Assembly: GCF_016735595.1 (NCBI RefSeq)
Contig: NZ_JAERRB010000007.1
Span: 1 to 64,000 of the forward strand
From: Chryseolinea lacunae
GTDB taxonomy: Bacteria > Bacteroidota > Bacteroidia > Cytophagales > Cyclobacteriaceae
Reading direction: 5' to 3'
DNA: 64,000 nucleotides
Shown here: positions 31,813-40,363 of the stretch, piece by piece
Layout of the letters: each line of letters starts with the position of its first letter
Numbering within the stretch: the first letter of the stretch is position 1
Translations under genes and position numbers: made by a program
The notes under the pieces: model-generated
Told to the model about the DNA's origin: nothing
Database searches by the model: none
The model's input: only the letters and a program-made list of their open reading frames with translations

Positions 31813-33816
31813 ATGACGTTCCAGGAACAAATTCTGCAAGGCATCCCCGACGCGTTGCCCCAACCTAAACCCTACGACACCACCATCAGCCACGCGCCCA
31901 GGCGGAAAGACATCCTTTCACCCGACGAAAAGAAGCTGGCTGTGCGAAACGCCCTGCGCTATTTTGATCCGAAACACCACGCCGTGTTGGCCCCCGAATT
32001 TTATGAAGAGCTGGTGACCTACGGTCGCATCTACATGTATCGCTTCCGTCCTGACTATGCCATGCATGCGCGCCCGCTGCACGACTACCCGCACAAGTCA
32101 CTGCAGGCTGCTGCCATCATGCTCATGATTCAGAACAACCTCGACCCGGCCGTGGCGCAGCATCCGCACGAGCTGATCACCTATGGCGGCAACGGCGCCG
32201 TGTTTCAGAACTGGGCACAATACAGGCTCACCCTGCAATACCTGGCCAACCTCACCGACGCGCAAACGCTTCACATGTATTCAGGCCATCCCATGGGAGC
32301 CTTTCCATCTTCGCCCGAAGCACCCCGCGTGGTGGTGACCAATGGCATGATGATTCCAAACTATTCAAAACCCGACGACTGGGAAAAATACAATGCCCTG
32401 GGTGTGACACAGTATGGCCAGATGACGGCCGGTTCCTATATGTACATTGGTCCGCAAGGCATTGTGCACGGCACCACCATCACGGTGCTGAACGCCGGGC
32501 GCAGCATCAGCAAAACAGGAGAGGGGCTTGAAGGAAAAATATTTCTGACCTCGGGGCTTGGTGGCATGAGCGGCGCACAACCCAAAGCCGGCAACATCGC
32601 GCGCTGCATTTCGGTAGTGGCCGAAGTGAACGGAAAGGCCGTGCACAAACGCCACGAGCAAGGTTGGGTAGACGAGATTGTGAGCGACCTCGATGCGTTG
32701 GTTTCGCGTGTTCGCAAAGCACAGGCGGGCAAGGAAGTGGTGTCGCTGGCCTATCATGGCAACATCGTTGATGTGTGGGAAAGGTTTGATAAAGAAAACA
32801 TTTATGTGGCCCTGGGCTCCGACCAAACATCGCTGCACAATCCCTGGGCCGGTGGCTATTATCCCGTAGGCCAGTCGTTGGAAGACTCGAACGCGCTCAT
32901 GGTAAAAGATCCGGCGAAGTTCAAAGCTCAGGTTGAGGAATCCCTGCGCCGGCAGGCAACATCCATCGCGAAGCACGTGGCCAAAGGAACCTATTTCTTT
33001 GACTATGGAAATGCGTTTCTGCTGGAAGCCTCGCGCGCCGGTGCCGACGTGATGGCCGACGATGGAATCAACTTCCGCTATCCATCATATGTGCAGGACA
33101 TTATGGGACCGTTGTGTTTTGATTTTGGATTCGGTCCCTTCCGATGGGTGTGCACGTCGGGAAAAGAAAGTGATCTTGACTTCACCGACCAGTTGGCAGC
33201 CGACGTGTTGCAGGAAATGGCAAAAGATACACCGCCCGAAATTCAACAACAACTGCACGACAACCTGCAGTGGATAACACAAGCCAAGACAAACAAACTG
33301 GTGGTGGGCTCGAAGGCCCGCATCCTCTACGCAAATTCCGAAGGGCGTATAAAAATAGCCACCGCGTTTAACGACGCCATCGCCGCGGGCAAAATCGGCG
33401 CCGTGGTGTTGGGCCGCGACCATCACGATGTGTCGGGAACGGACAGTCCCTATCGCGAAACCTCAAACATCTATGATGGCTCACGCTTCACGGCCGACAT
33501 GGCCATTCACAACGTGATTGGCGATTCGTTCCGCGGTGCCACGTGGGTGTCTATCCACAACGGCGGGGGTGTGGGCTGGGGCGAAGTGATGAACGGAGGC
33601 TTTGGCCTGCTGCTCGACGGATCGGAAGACGCCGCACGCAAATTGAAGAACATGCTCTTCTTTGACGTGAACAACGGCATTGCCCGCCGCGCCTGGGCCC
33701 GAAACGAAAATGCACTGTGGACCGCCCGCCAGGAACAACACGCCACCCCGGGCCTCACGCTCACTGTGCCCAGCCGGGTAGACAACAACCTTATTGACAA
33801 CCTGCCCACGGCATAG
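31813..33816 (+). CDS. hutU: Urocanate hydratase
   Basis: The 667-residue NAD+-dependent enzyme converts urocanate to imidazolone propionate in histidine breakdown. Family signatures include TYGGNGAVFQNWAQYRL, MYSGHPMGAFPSSPEAPRVVVTNG (cited at positions ~157-180), LTSGLGGMSGAQPKAG and FGPFRWVCTSG. It is about 110 residues longer than the classical ~555-residue form, as usual for the long type in Bacteroidota. ATG 31813 starts one base after the patatin stop. No hutH, hutI or hutG gene is in the window, so its placement behind an MBL hydrolase and a patatin is notable. Confidence 0.95.
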   Translation: MTFQEQILQGIPDALPQPKPYDTTISHAPRRKDILSPDEKKLAVRNALRYFDPKHHAVLAPEFYEELVTYGRIYMYRFRPDYAMHARPLHDYPHKSLQAAAIMLMIQNNLDPAVAQHPHELITYGGNGAVFQNWAQYRLTLQYLANLTDAQTLHMYSGHPMGAFPSSPEAPRVVVTNGMMIPNYSKPDDWEKYNALGVTQYGQMTAGSYMYIGPQGIVHGTTITVLNAGRSISKTGEGLEGKIFLTSGLGGMSGAQPKAGNIARCISVVAEVNGKAVHKRHEQGWVDEIVSDLDALVSRVRKAQAGKEVVSLAYHGNIVDVWERFDKENIYVALGSDQTSLHNPWAGGYYPVGQSLEDSNALMVKDPAKFKAQVEESLRRQATSIAKHVAKGTYFFDYGNAFLLEASRAGADVMADDGINFRYPSYVQDIMGPLCFDFGFGPFRWVCTSGKESDLDFTDQLAADVLQEMAKDTPPEIQQQLHDNLQWITQAKTNKLVVGSKARILYANSEGRIKIATAFNDAIAAGKIGAVVLGRDHHDVSGTDSPYRETSNIYDGSRFTADMAIHNVIGDSFRGATWVSIHNGGGVGWGEVMNGGFGLLLDGSEDAARKLKNMLFFDVNNGIARRAWARNENALWTARQEQHATPGLTLTVPSRVDNNLIDNLPTA

Positions 33817-33971
33817 CTGGACACACCACACCATAACAAAACCGGCTCCGTGGCGTTATAGCAGGAGCAAGGAAGTGTGTCGTGGGCGCCGATAAATATC
33901 AACCGCGTATGCCACAAGCCTGATGAACAAAAACCGATGTTGAACTGCATCCGGTTTGATTTTATAGGCAC

Positions 33972-33979
33972 TATCTTTG
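33972..33979 (+). promoter_or_regulatory. TAnnTTTG promoter element for the porin-like gene
   Basis: TATCTTTG matches the consensus exactly, 30 bases before the ATG of the interrupted barrel gene, with a TTTG 13 bases upstream that is too close to be an ideal -33 element. Confidence 0.55.
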
Positions 33980-34008
33980 CCAAGTGATTTAAAAACTAAA
34001 TAACCAGT

Positions 34009-34587
34009 ATGAAAAAAATCATTATCGTATTAGCATTGGTGGCTGCTTCGGTAGGAGCATATGCACAGGCATCCGTGGCCGTCGGTATAAAAGGCGGCGT
34101 GAACTTCGCGAAGTTGGATGGGACAAGTGCGTCGAACACATTTAAAAACCGCACAGGCTACCACTTTGGTGCTTTCACCTTGTTTAAATTCTCCAAGATC
34201 GGCATCCAACCCGAAGTCATGTTTTCACAATAAGGATCGAAAGTGAAAGTGAACACTCAAGATTTCGATGCCAACTTCAGCTACATCAACATTCCGGTCA
34301 TTGTAAAATTATACACAGTGGCGGGGATAAACTTGCAAGCCGGCCCACAGTTCGGCTTCCTCTCAAAAGCTGAAATCGACGGCGACAACGTGAAAGACTC
34401 TTTCAAGAAATCGGATGTGAGCCTTGCGCTTGGTGCCGGATGGGATCTTCCCTTTGGTCTCACCATAGACGCACGCTACAATCTTGGTCTTACTAAGATC
34501 GAAGAGACCAATCCTTCTTACAGCAACATCAAAAATCAAGTGTGGCAAGTGTCGCTTGGTTACAAGCTGTTCAAGTTCGGCGAATAA
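34009..34587 (+). pseudogene. PorT-like outer membrane barrel gene interrupted by an in-frame TAA
   Basis: The frame encodes a signal peptide MKKIIIVLALVAASVGAYAQ, then a typical OMP_b-brl_2 barrel beginning GIKGGVNFAKLDG, and ends in a strand QVWQVSLGYKLFKF. After IQPEVMFSQ at 34231-34233 the frame has TAA, and the same frame continues with GSKVKVNTQDF to 34587. Family members normally read SQ-Q-GSKV here, so a single C-to-T change of a CAA codon explains the stop. Both halves are otherwise undamaged, with promoter and terminator intact, so the mutation is recent, suppressed, or a sequencing error. Without the stop the protein would have 192 residues. An internal GTG at 34243 could start the second half but would lack a signal peptide. 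Confidence 0.85.
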
Positions 34588-34613
34588 GACCGAGAACAAC
34601 CCAAGTTTTTTTT

Positions 34614-34650
34614 TAAAGAAAGGCCCCGATTCGTCGAGGCCTTTTTCTTT
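34614..34650. terminator. Bidirectional terminator between the porin-like gene and tyrS
   Basis: AAAGGCCCCGA pairs with TCGAGGCCTTT (small bulge) around a short loop. T-rich tracts follow on the plus strand (TTTTTCTTT) and on the minus strand (TTTCTTTAAA), so it can serve the convergent barrel gene and tyrS. Confidence 0.75.
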
Positions 34651-34678
34651 ATGCATTTTTTCTATGATACCTACAGGT

Positions 34679-35962
34679 CTATTCAACAACAATTAAGTAG
34701 TAATTTTTCTTTCCCTTCTGCGCCAGCAGATACTTGTTGTTCAGCAATTCAAACGCTACCTTCTGGTTGGCGTCCGTCACCTTCACTTTGTTGATGCTCA
34801 CGCCGCCAGCCTGGATCATCTTGCGCGCTTCACCTTTGGAGGGAAACACGATGTTGTTCGTGGCCACCGACAGCAAGTCGGTGATGGTGGCACATTGTTC
34901 GAAGTCGGCTTTTGAAATCGACGTCTGAGGAACACCCTCCAACACCGAAAGCAATAGCGTTTCACTCAGGCTTTGCAACTCTTCGGTGGTGGAGTTGCCA
35001 AACAGAATGTTGGTGGCTTTGATGGCCGTTTCATATTCCTCTGCCGAATGCACGCGTGTGGTGATGTCTTTCGCCAAAACCTGTTGCAGCTTGCGCAGGT
35101 GGGGTGCAGTGGCGTGTTCGGCCAACAACGCTTCCACTTCTTCGCGTGTCAGTTGCGTAAAGATCTTGATGAAGTTCGAAGCGTCTTCGTCCGATGTGTT
35201 GAGCCAGTATTGGTAGAACGCATAGGGCGATGTTTTCTTCGGATCGAGCCACACGTTGCCGCCTTCCGTTTTTCCAAACTTGGTGCCGTCGGCTTTGGTG
35301 ATGAGCTTGGTGGTGAGTGCAAAAGCATCGCCACCCGACTTTCTGCGGATCAGTTCCGTGCCCGTCACAATGTTTCCCCATTGGTCCGAGCCGCCCATCT
35401 GAAGCTTGCACCCCTTGTTAGCGTTGAGCCAATAGAAGTCGTAGCCCTGCACTAGCTGGTAGGTGAACTCGGTGAACGACAGCCCAGACTCCAGGCGTTT
35501 CTGCACGGAGTCTTTGGCCATCATATAATTCACGGTGATGTGCTTGCCCACGTCGCGGATGAAGTCCAGGAACGTGAAGTTCTTGAACCAGTCGTAGTTG
35601 TTCACCATCTCGGCGGCGTTGTCGCCGCTGAAGACCAGGAACTTTTCCAGCTGTTGTTTCACACAGGCCACGTTGTGCAGCAGCACGTCTTCCGACAGCA
35701 GGTTGCGTTCGGCCGATTTGCCGGAGGGGTCGCCCACCATGCCGGTGGCACCGCCCACCAGGGCATAGGGCTTGTGACCCGCCTTTTGAAAGTTGAGCAG
35801 AGTCATGATCTGCGCCAGGTGGCCAATGTGCAGCGAGTCGGCCGTCGGGTCAAACCCGATATAGCCGCTGGTGCGTTCCTTCGTCAACTGCTCTTCCGTG
35901 CCGGGCATCACGTCGTGCAACATGCCACGCCACCGAAGTTCTTCCACAAAATTGTTCGTCAT
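34679..35962 (-). CDS. tyrS: Tyrosine--tRNA ligase
   Basis: The 427-residue class I synthetase charges tRNA-Tyr. It has the HIGH signature in DSLHIGHLA (residues 45-48), the tyrosine-binding region with [13 protein letters not shown] and [10 protein letters not shown], the KMSKS-type loop as KFGKTEGG, and a C-terminal S4-like RNA-binding domain ([17 protein letters not shown]). Start and length fit the bacterial TyrS family. An exact promoter element lies 19 bases upstream, so it is transcribed independently of the carbonic anhydrase gene although on the same strand. Confidence 0.97.
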   Translation of the reverse strand: MTNNFVEELRWRGMLHDVMPGTEEQLTKERTSGYIGFDPTADSLHIGHLAQIMTLLNFQKAGHKPYALVGGATGMVGDPSGKSAERNLLSEDVLLHNVACVKQQLEKFLVFSGDNAAEMVNNYDWFKNFTFLDFIRDVGKHITVNYMMAKDSVQKRLESGLSFTEFTYQLVQGYDFYWLNANKGCKLQMGGSDQWGNIVTGTELIRRKSGGDAFALTTKLITKADGTKFGKTEGGNVWLDPKKTSPYAFYQYWLNTSDEDASNFIKIFTQLTREEVEALLAEHATAPHLRKLQQVLAKDITTRVHSAEEYETAIKATNILFGNSTTEELQSLSETLLLSVLEGVPQTSISKADFEQCATITDLLSVATNNIVFPSKGEARKMIQAGGVSINKVKVTDANQKVAFELLNNKYLLAQKGKKNYYLIVVE

Positions 35963-35980
35963 CTGATTCTAAATAGACCG

Positions 35981-35988
35981 CAAATATA
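35981..35988 (-). promoter_or_regulatory. TAnnTTTG promoter element for tyrS
   Basis: On the minus strand TATATTTG is an exact consensus match in the 44-base gap between the carbonic anhydrase stop and the tyrS start, predicting a leader of about 12 bases. Confidence 0.6.
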
Positions 35989-36006
35989 GAAAAGGGGCCG
36001 TTTTAA

Positions 36007-36657
36007 TCAGCCTCCCTTCACCACTTTGCTGTTGATGCGGTAGATCGCCGGCACCTCGCGCTGGTTGTCCATGGTCACTTCCAGGTCTTTAATACGTCCG
36101 GTTTTCAGGTCGTATACCCAGCCGTGCACTTGTGGCGAGTTGCGTTCGCGCCAGGCGTTCTGGATGATAGACGTTTTGGTAAGGTCAAAAACCTGTTCAA
36201 TCACGTTCACTTCCACCAGGCGTTTAAAGCGTGCATCGTCGTCTTCGATGGCCTCCAGCTCGTCGCTGTGAATCCGGTACACGTCTTTGATGTGACGCAG
36301 CCAGTTGTCGATCAGGCCGTATTGTTCATGCCCCATGGCCGCTTTCACGCCGCCGCAGCCGTAGTGGCCACACACGATCACGTGTTTCACTTTCAGAATA
36401 GTAACGGCATAGTCGAGCACGCTCAGCAGGTTCATGTCCGAATGCACCACCATGTTGGCGATGTTCCGGTGCACGAAAATTTCGCCGGGGTCGGTGCCGG
36501 TAATTTCATTGGCGGGCACGCGGCTGTCGGAACAGCCAATCCAGAGGAAATCGGGCGCTTGGCCATTGGCACTGCGTTCAAAATAGTCTTTGTCAAATTT
36601 TGTGCGTTCCTCAGACCAGGCTTGGTTCTGAAGCAATAGTTTTTTGTACGATTCCAT
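36007..36657 (-). CDS. can: Beta-class carbonic anhydrase
   Basis: The 216-residue enzyme interconverts CO2 and bicarbonate. The zinc ligands are visible: Cys42 with the Asp44-Arg46 dyad in CSDSRVP, then His98 and Cys101 in VCGHYGCGGV. HRNIAN is also conserved. It starts three bases after the SulP transporter stop, so the two are co-transcribed; the pair suggests bicarbonate uptake or release coupled to hydration. Confidence 0.95.
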   Translation of the reverse strand: MESYKKLLLQNQAWSEERTKFDKDYFERSANGQAPDFLWIGCSDSRVPANEITGTDPGEIFVHRNIANMVVHSDMNLLSVLDYAVTILKVKHVIVCGHYGCGGVKAAMGHEQYGLIDNWLRHIKDVYRIHSDELEAIEDDDARFKRLVEVNVIEQVFDLTKTSIIQNAWRERNSPQVHGWVYDLKTGRIKDLEVTMDNQREVPAIYRINSKVVKGG

Positions 36658-36660
36658 AGT

Positions 36661-38220
36661 TTAGTCCTGTTTGCGGAAAAATTCATTTGGTGAAGAGTGG
36701 CTCTTCTTTATTTCTACATTAATGTTTCGGCTCGGTGCGTTCAGCACAAAATCTTCGAGTGTTTCGATGATGTCGGAGTCCATAAATTGCGTTTCACCCC
36801 CGTCGATGATCACGTTGGCATCCTTCGGAATCTTCTCGAACGTCTGGCGCAGCAGCGCCTTGTTCAGGAACGAAACGTCTTTGTTCATGCGAAGTAAATA
36901 ATTTTCGCCGCGCACCACCAGCGTAATCGCCTGTTTGAAGTTTGAGCGCAGCACAAAGAACAGCCCCACCACGATGCCGATGAGAATACCGACCAGCAGG
37001 TTGGTGAACAGAATGGCCAACACCGTGACCACAAATGGCAGAAACTGGCTGATGCCCTTGCGAAACATGTCGACATAGAGCGAAGGTTTTGTGAGTTTGA
37101 AGCCCGTCAGCAACAAGATGGCCGCCAGCGAAGCCAGCGGAATGAGATTGAGCAACCTCGGAATGGCAATAACAGCCAGCAGCAACAGCATGCCGTGAAT
37201 CACTGCCGAAGCCCGGGTGCGTGCACCCGCCGATATGTTGGCCGAACTCCGAACAATGACCGCGGTGATCGGAAGCCCGCCGATGAGGCCCGAAACAACG
37301 TTGCCAATGCCTTGTGCCTTGAGCTCGCGGTTCAGCGGCGTGTGGCGCTTGAATGTGTCCATTTTGTCGGACGCTTCAATGCTTAGCAAGCTTTCAAGAC
37401 TGGCCACCAACGCCAGGGTGATGGCGGTCATATAGATTTTTGGATTTCCCAGGGCTCCGAAATCCGGAAAAGTAAGTTGACTGAGAAAGTCGGAAACTCC
37501 CGTAGACGCCTGTATGGAAACAAGGTGTTCATCGGGGATGTTGAAAGCAGCCCAATAGCGGGCGAAGAACAGGTTTCCACCAATGCCCAGCAATACCACG
37601 ATCAACGGCGAGGGGACGGTTTGAAAGAACCTGTATTTTTTTAGAAAAGGTTTTTCCCAAAGGATCATAATGATGACAGACACCGCACAAATGAGAATGG
37701 CACCGGGGGTGATATAGTCCCAGGCATTCCAGATTTCGGTGAATGTGTTCTGACCGTCGGGCTGATCAAAACTTTCGTCGCCCTCGAAGTCGCGGTCATA
37801 GCCCAGCGCATGCGGAATTTGTTTCAGCACGAGAATGATGCCGATGGCCGCCAGCATGCCTTTGATGACTGCCGAAGGAAAAAAGTGGCCGATGGTGCCT
37901 GCCTGCAACACGCCGAGCAGAAATTGAAACACGCCGGCCAGCACCACAGCGCACAGGAATATGTCAAACGAACCAAGATCATGAATAGACGCCACCACAA
38001 TGGTGGTGAGCCCCGCAGCCGGGCCGCTCACACTCACGTTGGACCCGCTGAGCAGACCAATCACAATGCCCCCCACAATGCCGGCAATGATTCCAGAAAA
38101 CATAGGGGCTCCCGAGGCTAACGCAATCCCCAAACACAACGGCAAGGCTACCAGAAAGACTACAATACTTGACGGAAGATCGTGCGACAGATTCCCGATT
38201 GGATTCGATACATTACGCAT
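36661..38220 (-). CDS. SulP family anion transporter (probable bicarbonate transporter)
   Basis: The 519-residue inner-membrane protein has the SulP core: the N-terminal DLPSSIVVFLVALPLCLGIALASGAP helix (positions 14-39), GLLSGSNVSVSGPAAGL, and ASLESLLSIEASDKMD. A C-terminal cytoplasmic STAS-like region follows, with VIIDGGETQFMDSDI. SulP proteins carry sulfate, bicarbonate or other anions; the directly following carbonic anhydrase gene (3-bp gap) argues for bicarbonate. This is an inference from context. Confidence 0.9.
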   Translation of the reverse strand: MRNVSNPIGNLSHDLPSSIVVFLVALPLCLGIALASGAPMFSGIIAGIVGGIVIGLLSGSNVSVSGPAAGLTTIVVASIHDLGSFDIFLCAVVLAGVFQFLLGVLQAGTIGHFFPSAVIKGMLAAIGIILVLKQIPHALGYDRDFEGDESFDQPDGQNTFTEIWNAWDYITPGAILICAVSVIIMILWEKPFLKKYRFFQTVPSPLIVVLLGIGGNLFFARYWAAFNIPDEHLVSIQASTGVSDFLSQLTFPDFGALGNPKIYMTAITLALVASLESLLSIEASDKMDTFKRHTPLNRELKAQGIGNVVSGLIGGLPITAVIVRSSANISAGARTRASAVIHGMLLLLAVIAIPRLLNLIPLASLAAILLLTGFKLTKPSLYVDMFRKGISQFLPFVVTVLAILFTNLLVGILIGIVVGLFFVLRSNFKQAITLVVRGENYLLRMNKDVSFLNKALLRQTFEKIPKDANVIIDGGETQFMDSDIIETLEDFVLNAPSRNINVEIKKSHSSPNEFFRKQD

Positions 38221-38331
38221 ATACTATTTTAATGTAAAAATGAATGAATAATCCAGCGGAACACTTCCTGGGAAATGTTCAGGCCAAAATCAAGACGAGC
38301 ACCGCATGGAAACACGGCGAAGGGTGGAATG

Positions 38332-38697
38332 TTATGCGAACGATTCGGGAGGGGGATTCTGAATGTCGAATACGGGGGAGCGGAGCGATGGTCCGTCTGC
38401 ACTGACAAACGGTTTTGACAACGAGAGGGCACTGGGCGGGAGCGATGCAAAAGCGTTAAGCTCAAGATCGATCTCCTTGAAGAGTGAGTCACTTTCGCCC
38501 GCCATCTCGCAGCCGGTGTCTTTCTCCTCTTCGTTTACGCCGGCAAAGACTTTGACCATGTTTTCCCACAGGGCTTTATTCTTTTTGCGGATCTCCAGCG
38601 CGTTCATTTCGGCCAGGAAAAAGCTCATGTTCATGAAGACCAGACCCGTGAAGGCGGTCAACACACGACGAAGCAATACCTGTCTCCAAAAATTCAT
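38332..38697 (-). CDS. Hypothetical single-pass membrane protein
   Basis: The 121-residue protein has one N-terminal hydrophobic segment (about residues 9-27, LTAFTGLVFMNMSFFLAEM), followed by a charged helix IRKKNKALWENMVKVFAGVNEEEKD and a low-complexity Ser/Pro-rich C-terminus ending NPPPESFA. An exact promoter element (38702-38709, minus) ends five bases before this ATG, so the mRNA may be almost leaderless. No family is recognised, but the region looks coding. Confidence 0.5.
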   Translation of the reverse strand: MNFWRQVLLRRVLTAFTGLVFMNMSFFLAEMNALEIRKKNKALWENMVKVFAGVNEEEKDTGCEMAGESDSLFKEIDLELNAFASLPPSALSLSKPFVSADGPSLRSPVFDIQNPPPESFA

Positions 38698-38701
38698 CAT
38701 A

Positions 38702-38709
38702 CAAAGGTA
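38702..38709 (-). promoter_or_regulatory. TAnnTTTG element directly before the start of a small gene
   Basis: On the minus strand TACCTTTG is an exact match. The expected transcription start falls at about 38695-38697, that is on the start codon of the downstream gene. Confidence 0.45.
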
Positions 38710-38987
38710 ATCCAATAATCCACAAAAAATTCACGGAGTCCAACGTCCACATGGGCAAAATCTGCCTGCATTGGTGGCCCAACGCAGTTAACGGGAAGAT
38801 GTTCAGTGTCTTACTTGTCCGGTAAAAAAAACATCGTTTAGAATCCCAGAATGCCTTTTGCCGGCTATGCGTCCCGTGCCAGAGGAACAAATTTCCAGTC
38901 AACTCCGTCCGGGCAACATTCTGCGCGATTCATTCCTGCCGATCGCTTATTTTTACCCGGTATTTATCAAAAAAACAAACATCACCC

Positions 38988-39461
38988 ATGAACCAACCGG
39001 AAACCCTCAACCTTGTTTCGCAATTTCACAAGACCTTTAAACATCCCATTCTGAATCACCCGGCCATACCCGACGAAAATCGTTGCCGGCTCCGCGTGGC
39101 CCTCATCGCCGAAGAGCTGAAGGAGTTTGAGGTGGCTATCCTGGAAAACGACATCGTGGCCGTGGCCGATGCGTTGTGTGACATCCAGTACGTGTTGTCT
39201 GGTGCCATTCTTGAGTTTGGTCTCGGCGAAAAATTCAAAACGCTGTTTGAAGAAGTGCAGCGCTCCAACATGAGCAAAGCGTGCGAGTCGATCGAGGAAG
39301 CACAGGCCACCATTGAACACTACAAAAAGAAAGACGGCACGGAATGCTACTACCGCGAAGAAGGTGGCAAGTGGTTGATCTACCGGAAGTCGGATAACAA
39401 GACGCTGAAGTCTATTAACTATAGCCCTGCCGATCTGGAGGGTATTCTCTCAAAACAATAA
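38988..39461 (+). CDS. MazG-like nucleoside triphosphate pyrophosphohydrolase
   Basis: The 157-residue protein contains the all-alpha NTP-PPase signature: EELKEFEVAI (ExxE-type metal ligands) and ADALCDIQYVLSGAIL (second acidic helix). A small C-terminal extension (DGTECYYREEGGKWLIYRKSDNK, positions ~115-137) is common in the phosphoribosyl-ATP pyrophosphohydrolase-like group of Bacteroidota. It should hydrolyse nucleoside triphosphates or their modified forms to monophosphate and PPi. It is a single-gene unit. Confidence 0.85.
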   Translation: MNQPETLNLVSQFHKTFKHPILNHPAIPDENRCRLRVALIAEELKEFEVAILENDIVAVADALCDIQYVLSGAILEFGLGEKFKTLFEEVQRSNMSKACESIEEAQATIEHYKKKDGTECYYREEGGKWLIYRKSDNKTLKSINYSPADLEGILSKQ

Positions 39462-39468
39462 AAGCGAC

Positions 39469-39696
39469 TCAGATATAGAATTCAAATTGAAACACAGCGT
39501 CCTGGCCGCGTAGGGGGAGGGGATTGATGGCCAGGATGGTGGTGTCGTTGTAGGCTTTTATGAACTCGGAACGGCTGATGCGTAGTTTGCTGTGTCCGGG
39601 TTTTATTTTGTGGTATTGCATGCGCCCCGACGCATTGGCCGTGGCGCTATAGACATAGCTGAACTGTATGGGAATGGGAGAGGGGATGTACCTCAT
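39469..39696 (-). CDS. Hypothetical small protein
   Basis: A 75-residue frame beginning MRYIPSPIPIQFSYVYS and ending in alternating aromatic residues AVFQFEFYI. It has no recognised domain. It starts 18 bases after the stop of another small gene on the same strand, and the two may form a small operon. The composition is compatible with a real, mostly beta-structured protein. Confidence 0.45.
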   Translation of the reverse strand: MRYIPSPIPIQFSYVYSATANASGRMQYHKIKPGHSKLRISRSEFIKAYNDTTILAINPLPLRGQDAVFQFEFYI

Positions 39697-39714
39697 GATG
39701 GCGATGGGAGTGTT

Positions 39715-39969
39715 TTACACCCCATGATGATTGGTTTTGAATTCCTCGTTCAGCATCGTGTTCTGTTTCGAATTGTACTGTGCCAGTAAGGCATATGCGC
39801 AATTTGGCACATGGTCGAACCGCTCTTCCAGCTCCTCGATCTTGAGGCAAAGCTCACGGACATAGAACCTGATTTGTTCCAAATTGCGGCATTCTGAGGG
39901 CCTTTGGAAGTTTTTCGACGTGAACGACATCAGGTCGATTTCAATCTTTTTGCGTTCAAATTCTGACAT
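39715..39969 (-). CDS. Hypothetical small helical protein
   Basis: From ATG 39969 the frame encodes 84 residues, MSEFERKKIEIDLMSFTSKN followed by a predicted amphipathic helix around NLEQIRFYVRELCLKIEELEERFDHVP. Without the 24 poorly coding upstream codons the protein has a regular coding composition. No family is recognised. Confidence 0.5.
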   Translation of the reverse strand: MSEFERKKIEIDLMSFTSKNFQRPSECRNLEQIRFYVRELCLKIEELEERFDHVPNCAYALLAQYNSKQNTMLNEEFKTNHHGV

Positions 39970-40363
39970 AGGATTGTGTATTATTACACAATAGTAGATT
40001 TTCCTCCTGACGAAACCAAGTACTTCTGTGCAATTCTTCACAATTATTTTTCGCGGCGGCTAACCCCCTCATCATCACATCTGTGAATAGGGCTGCCGTT
40101 GGTATTTAGCTGTAATTCGCTGATATAAAATGTATTATTGATAGAATGGCGTCGGATCAAACGTTTTTTTTCATGGATTGGCCAGCCTTGGACCCCCGAG
40201 GGTGGGTTCGGAAATGATGAAATTCTGCACAAAATCTCCTCTCCTAATAAAACCACCCAAAAAGGAAGTGATTTTTGGCGGTGGTTGTAGACGGATGGCG
40301 AAGGCTAATTCGTTTTAATCATTATCTTTAAAAGCACTAAATCATAAACCCTATTAGCTTCTA
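39970..40363. other. 394-base AT-rich gap between divergent genes
   Basis: The gap separates a minus-strand small gene from the plus-strand zinc-ribbon membrane protein and must hold both promoters. TATCTTTA at 40324-40331 resembles the -7 consensus for the plus-strand gene. A 70-codon minus-strand frame here is unconvincing. Confidence 0.45.

Noticed and set aside
34243-34587. Second half of the interrupted barrel as an independent gene with GTG start.
   Set aside because: It would lack a signal peptide and continues the upstream frame exactly; a single interrupted gene is the simpler reading.
40044-40256. A 70-codon minus-strand frame upstream of the small hypotheticals.
   Set aside because: No coding character; it lies where divergent promoters are expected.
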